Shown: positions 61,407-64,000 of the stretch, one piece after another
How the letters are laid out: each line of letters starts with the position of its first letter
Numbering within the stretch: the stretch's first letter is position 1
Assembly: GCF_002803155.1 (NCBI RefSeq)
Contig: NZ_NNBP01000016.1
Coordinates: 164,425 to 228,424 of the forward strand
Source of the DNA: Streptomyces sp. CB02959
GTDB lineage: Bacteria > Actinomycetota > Actinomycetes > Streptomycetales > Streptomycetaceae
DNA length: 64,000 bases
Direction of reading: 5' to 3'
Translations under genes and position numbers: made by a program
The notes under the pieces: generated by a model
The model's input: the letters and a program-made list of their open reading frames with translations, nothing else
What the model was told of the DNA's origin: nothing
Databases searched by the model: none

Positions 61407-63077
61407 TCACTCCCCGGAGAGCACCGCCTGCGCGGCCGCCCGGGCATCCGCAGCGGTGTCCGCGGCCCGCGCCGCGGCCGCCGCCCGCTCACACTGCGCC
61501 AGCGTGTGCTTGGCCAGCGTCGCCCGCACATACGGAAGCGACGCCGCGCCCATCGACAGACTGGTGACCCCAAGACCCGTCAGCACACACGCCAACAGCG
61601 GATCGGAGGCCGCCTCACCACACACGCCACAGCTCTTGCCCTCGGCCTTCGCGGCCTCGGCCGAAGCCGCCACGAGGTCCAACAGCGCAGGCTGCCACGG
61701 GTCCTGAAGCCGCGACACCGCACCCACCTGCCGGTCCGCCGCGAAGGTGTACTGCGCCAGGTCATTGGTGCCCAGCGACAGGAACTCCACCTCCTGCAGG
61801 ATCGACCGCGCCCGCAGTGCCGCCGACGGAATCTCCACCATCGCGCCGAACTTCGCCCGCAGCCCGGCCTCCCGGCAGGCATCCGCGAACGCCTTGGCAT
61901 CGGTCCGGTCCGCCACCATCGGGGCCATGACCTCAAGGTAGACCGGCAGCCCCTCGGCGGCCGTCGCCAGCGCCCGGAGCTGCGTCCGCAGCACCTCGGG
62001 GTGGTCCAGCAGGGTCCGCAGACCCCGCACCCCCAGCGCCGGATTCGGCTCGTCCGCCGGCGTCAGGAACTCCAGCGGCTTGTCCGCCCCGGCATCCAGC
62101 ACGCGCACCACAACGCGCCCCTCCGGAAAGGCTTCCAGCACCTTCCGGTACGCCTCGACCTGCTTCTCCTCCGACGGCGCCTGCTTGCTGTCGTCCAGGA
62201 ACAGGAACTCCGTACGGAACAGCCCGACGCCCTCCGCACCGGCCTCCACGGCCGCCGGCACGTCCGCCGGCCCACCGACGTTCGCCAGCAGCGGCACCTT
62301 GTGCCCGTCCGACGTGGCACCCGGACCGGACGACGCCGCCAGCGCCGCCTTCCGTGCCTCGGCAGCCTCCGTCAGCTCGGCCCGCTTCTCCGCACTCGGG
62401 TTGACGAAGACCTCACCCGTGCTGCCGTCCACGGCGATCACGGTGCCCTCGACGAGCTCACCCGCGCCCGGCAGCGCCACCACGGCCGGCACCCCCAGCG
62501 CCCGCGCCAGGATCGCGCTGTGGCTGGTCGGCCCGCCCTCCTCGGTCACGAATCCGAGCACCAGCGTCGGGTCCAGCAGCGCCGTGTCGGCCGGCGCCAG
62601 ATCCCGCGCGATCAGCACATACGGCTCGTCGCTGTCCGGCACGCCCGGCATCGGCACGCCCAGCAGCCGCGCCACAATCCGGTTCCGCACGTCGTCAAGG
62701 TCGGCCACCCGGCCCGCCAGATACTCACCCGCCCCGGCCAGCAGCGCCCGGTAGGCCGCGAACGCGTCGTACACCGCGCGCTCGGCAGTGCTGCCCACGG
62801 CGATCCGCCGCTCGACATCGGCCATCAGCTCGGGGTCCTGGGCCATCATGGCCTGGGCCTCCAGCACGTGCTGTGCCTCGCCGCCCGCCAGGTTGCCCCG
62901 CGCGATCAGGTCGGCAGCCACAGCTTCCACGGCCTGGCGTGCGCGCCCCTGTTCGCGCTCCGCCTCCTCCGTCGGAATCTGCTTGGCCGGCGGCTCCAGC
63001 ACCGCCGTCCCCATGTGCCGCACCTCGCCGATGGCCACGCCGTGGCTCACCCCGACGCCCCGCAGCGTTGTCTCCAT
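61407..63077 (-). CDS. ptsI: PTS enzyme I (PEP-protein phosphotransferase)
   Basis: A 556-residue enzyme I that takes phosphate from PEP and passes it to HPr. The active His is in G-G-P-T-S-H-S-A-I-L-A-R (about residue 185). The PEP-binding domain has G-V-G-L-F-R-T-E-F-L-F, G-V-R-G-L-R and F-L-S-L-G-T-N-D-L-A-Q-Y, and the catalytic Cys is in C-G-V-C-G-E-A-A. Full length. It follows crr with an 80-bp gap, the usual Streptomyces crr-ptsI order, where expression responds to N-acetylglucosamine through DasR. Confidence 0.95.
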   Translation of the reverse strand: METTLRGVGVSHGVAIGEVRHMGTAVLEPPAKQIPTEEAEREQGRARQAVEAVAADLIARGNLAGGEAQHVLEAQAMMAQDPELMADVERRIAVGSTAERAVYDAFAAYRALLAGAGEYLAGRVADLDDVRNRIVARLLGVPMPGVPDSDEPYVLIARDLAPADTALLDPTLVLGFVTEEGGPTSHSAILARALGVPAVVALPGAGELVEGTVIAVDGSTGEVFVNPSAEKRAELTEAAEARKAALAASSGPGATSDGHKVPLLANVGGPADVPAAVEAGAEGVGLFRTEFLFLDDSKQAPSEEKQVEAYRKVLEAFPEGRVVVRVLDAGADKPLEFLTPADEPNPALGVRGLRTLLDHPEVLRTQLRALATAAEGLPVYLEVMAPMVADRTDAKAFADACREAGLRAKFGAMVEIPSAALRARSILQEVEFLSLGTNDLAQYTFAADRQVGAVSRLQDPWQPALLDLVAASAEAAKAEGKSCGVCGEAASDPLLACVLTGLGVTSLSMGAASLPYVRATLAKHTLAQCERAAAAARAADTAADARAAAQAVLSGE

Positions 63078-63157
63078 GTCACCCGTCTCCGGTTGTCGCG
63101 GCGACTCGGCCGCCGCAGTGGATGTCGTACCTGCCGTCTCCCGACGGCGTCCGGCTG

Positions 63158-63607
63158 CTACTGCCAGGAGAAGAGCTCGTCGCCGGCCTTGATGGCGCCG
63201 TCCTCGCGCACCTCGCCGAGCGAGTCCGCGGTGGCCTCCAGCGCGACGACCGGGCACACCGGTGACTTGCCGGCCTCCTCGACCGCGGCCGGGTCCCAAC
63301 GCACGACGGCCTGCCCGCGGGTCACGGTGTCGCCCTTGTTCACCAGCAGCTCGAAGCCCTCGCCGTTGAGCTGCACGGTGTCGATGCCGAGGTGCGTCAG
63401 TACGCCGTGTCCCTCGGCATCCACAACGACGAACGCGTGCGGGTGCAGGGAGACGATGACGCCGTCCACGGGCGAAACCGCCGCCGACGGTTCACGGATC
63501 GGGTCGATGGCGGTACCGGGCCCCACCATCGCTCCGGAGAAGACCGGGTCCGGCACTGCCGCGAGCCCGATAGCGCGTCCTGCAAGAGGGGACGTCACGG
63601 TGGTCAT
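63158..63607 (-). CDS. crr: PTS glucose-type IIA component
   Basis: A 149-residue IIA-Crr. The phosphorylated His is His72 in V-L-T-H-L-G-I-D-T, and the assisting His57 is in L-H-P-H-A-F-V. The N-terminal P-L-A-G-R and D-P-V-F-S-G blocks are typical. It receives phosphate from HPr and passes it to IIB domains, including GlcNAc-specific ones in Streptomyces. ATG 63607; upstream of ptsI. Confidence 0.95.
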   Translation of the reverse strand: MTTVTSPLAGRAIGLAAVPDPVFSGAMVGPGTAIDPIREPSAAVSPVDGVIVSLHPHAFVVVDAEGHGVLTHLGIDTVQLNGEGFELLVNKGDTVTRGQAVVRWDPAAVEEAGKSPVCPVVALEATADSLGEVREDGAIKAGDELFSWQ

Positions 63608-63750
63608 GGGAAACCTCCCAGGGGTGAAGATTCATCAGGTCGCCGTCACTACCTGTCCTGGACGGCGCACCGTTGAGAAGCGTAAGTCATAAGAACTGAC
63701 GGTTCCGCATGACAGAGCCCAGTTGCGCCCCGCCCAGCTGCGGAATCGAT

Positions 63751-63779
63751 TTGCCTCGCCCACCGGGCCCCTGTACTGT
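63751..63779 (+). promoter_or_regulatory. possible plus-strand promoter of the downstream rRNA operon
   Basis: -35-like TTGCCT (63751-63756), a 17-base spacer ending TG, and -10-like TACTGT (63774-63779). Spacing is optimal. It could be an upstream P promoter of the rRNA operon, since Streptomyces rrn units have several in tandem. Confidence 0.5.
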
Positions 63780-63877
63780 CTGAGATCTGCCCCGGACAGA
63801 CAGGAAGCGCTTCGACGCGACCGACTGAGTGGGCGGCACTCCTTCAGGGTCATGATCCAGATTCTCGAATCATGCGC

Positions 63878-63895
63878 TTCTGCATGCTTGCAGAA
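63878..63895. promoter_or_regulatory. inverted repeat TTCTGCA-TGCT-TGCAGAA
   Basis: Perfect 7-bp arms (63878-63884, 63889-63895) in the crr/rRNA intergenic region, about 40 bases upstream of the TAGAGT element. It may be a regulator site or a stem in a longer upstream transcript. Confidence 0.4.
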
Positions 63896-63927
63896 AAGCA
63901 GTGGCTCGAAAGCCGGAAAAGCACTGA

Positions 63928-63933
63928 TAGAGT
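63928..63933 (+). promoter_or_regulatory. -10-like TAGAGT before the rRNA leader
   Basis: TGATAGAGT gives an extended -10. No good -35 is seen 17-18 bases upstream, which is common for some Streptomyces rrn promoters. The rRNA leader-like sequence begins immediately after. Confidence 0.5.
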
Positions 63934-64000
63934 GTGAAACACCGAAGGGAAGCGCCCGGCGGAAACCCGAGAGGGAATCCAAAGGAAGCGTCCGTTCCTT
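63934..64000 (+). ncRNA. start of rRNA operon leader (16S gene lies beyond window)
   Basis: The stretch GAAACACCGAAGGGAAGCG ... CCCGAGAGGG ... AAAGGAAGCG ... CGTTCCTT matches, from memory, the conserved leader upstream of Streptomyces 16S rRNA genes, which continues with TGAGAACTCAACAGCGTGC. The window stops in the middle of it. On the other side, crr is transcribed away. Confidence 0.72.

Larger units (their letters stand above)
63608..63927. other. intergenic region between crr and rRNA leader
   Basis: This 320-bp region holds the crr promoter on the minus strand and rRNA promoter elements on the plus strand. A short symmetric GTCC-T-GGAC (63655-63663) lies about 50 bases before crr and partly resembles the DasR site. 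A minus-strand open frame across it has no RBS or coding character. Confidence 0.5.

Noticed and set aside
63635..63982. 115-codon minus-strand ORF upstream of crr
   Set aside because: It overlaps the rRNA leader and crr promoter, has unusual residue composition and no RBS.

Overview
The window is very GC-rich (roughly 74% by eye). Its coding style is GC-ending codons, frequent GTG and one TTG start, ATGA/GTGA stop-start overlaps, and terminators that are GC hairpins without a U-tract. Family content (conservon genes, DUF397, an NsdA-like regulator, mycothiol-type DinB proteins, secreted AroQ-gamma chorismate mutase, crr-ptsI) indicates a Streptomyces chromosome. Most genes look like core or conserved accessory genes. 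I see no prophage, IS element, CRISPR array or tRNA.

Layout. 1-2.6 kb: 3' end of an alpha/beta hydrolase, a secreted chorismate mutase, and a quinone-oxidoreductase-like gene followed by a broken hydrolase remnant. 2.8-8.7 kb: a sterol side-chain module (FadD19-like ligase diverging from EchA19-, DUF35-, Ltp4- and Ltp3-like genes). The divergent promoter carries an exact match to the KstR operator consensus. 8.8-12.4 kb: DUF397, LRR, DinB and PNPOx-family genes and a CGNR zinc-finger regulator, with a perfect 10-bp inverted repeat between the last two. 12.5-21.3 kb: secreted transglycosylase/amidase, aminoglycoside-phosphotransferase-like protein, NsdA-like regulator, PAS-PP2C phosphatase, HEAT-repeat protein.

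21.4-34.7 kb: a coupled operon of two GT4 glycosyltransferases, an SGNH hydrolase and an ATP-dependent 5-oxoprolinase. Next to it lies a pyroglutamate locus: pxpA-pxpB-pxpC (the prokaryotic 5-oxoprolinase), a GntR/FadR-type regulator, DUF969-DUF979 membrane proteins and pyrrolidone-carboxylate peptidase. Two near-identical promoter-operator modules, one before pxpA and one before DUF969, tie this locus into a probable GntR regulon. Together the genes could release pyroglutamate from peptides, move it and open it to glutamate by two different enzymes.

34.9-42.2 kb: a large tripartite SMC/condensin-like operon (kleisin-like, 32-codon micro-ORF, MukE-like winged helix, 1557-residue SMC-like ATPase). 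It resembles MukBEF/Mks/Wadjet but has no nuclease gene here, and this is the best candidate for an under-described system. 42.3-44 kb: IclR regulator diverging from a lone Rieske ferredoxin, and a small membrane protein. 44.4-49.8 kb: a conservon (cvnA-B-C ... cvnD) unusually interrupted by a terminator and an epoxide-hydrolase-like gene. 50-52.4 kb: glpF-glpK. 52.6-58 kb: EAL-CBS-GGDEF protein, secreted D-Ala-D-Ala dipeptidase, GH31 glycosidase. 58.2-61.3 kb: acetoacetyl-CoA synthetase and a hypothetical protein. 61.4-63.6 kb: PTS genes crr-ptsI. The last ~70 bases look like the promoter and leader of a ribosomal RNA operon that continues beyond the window.
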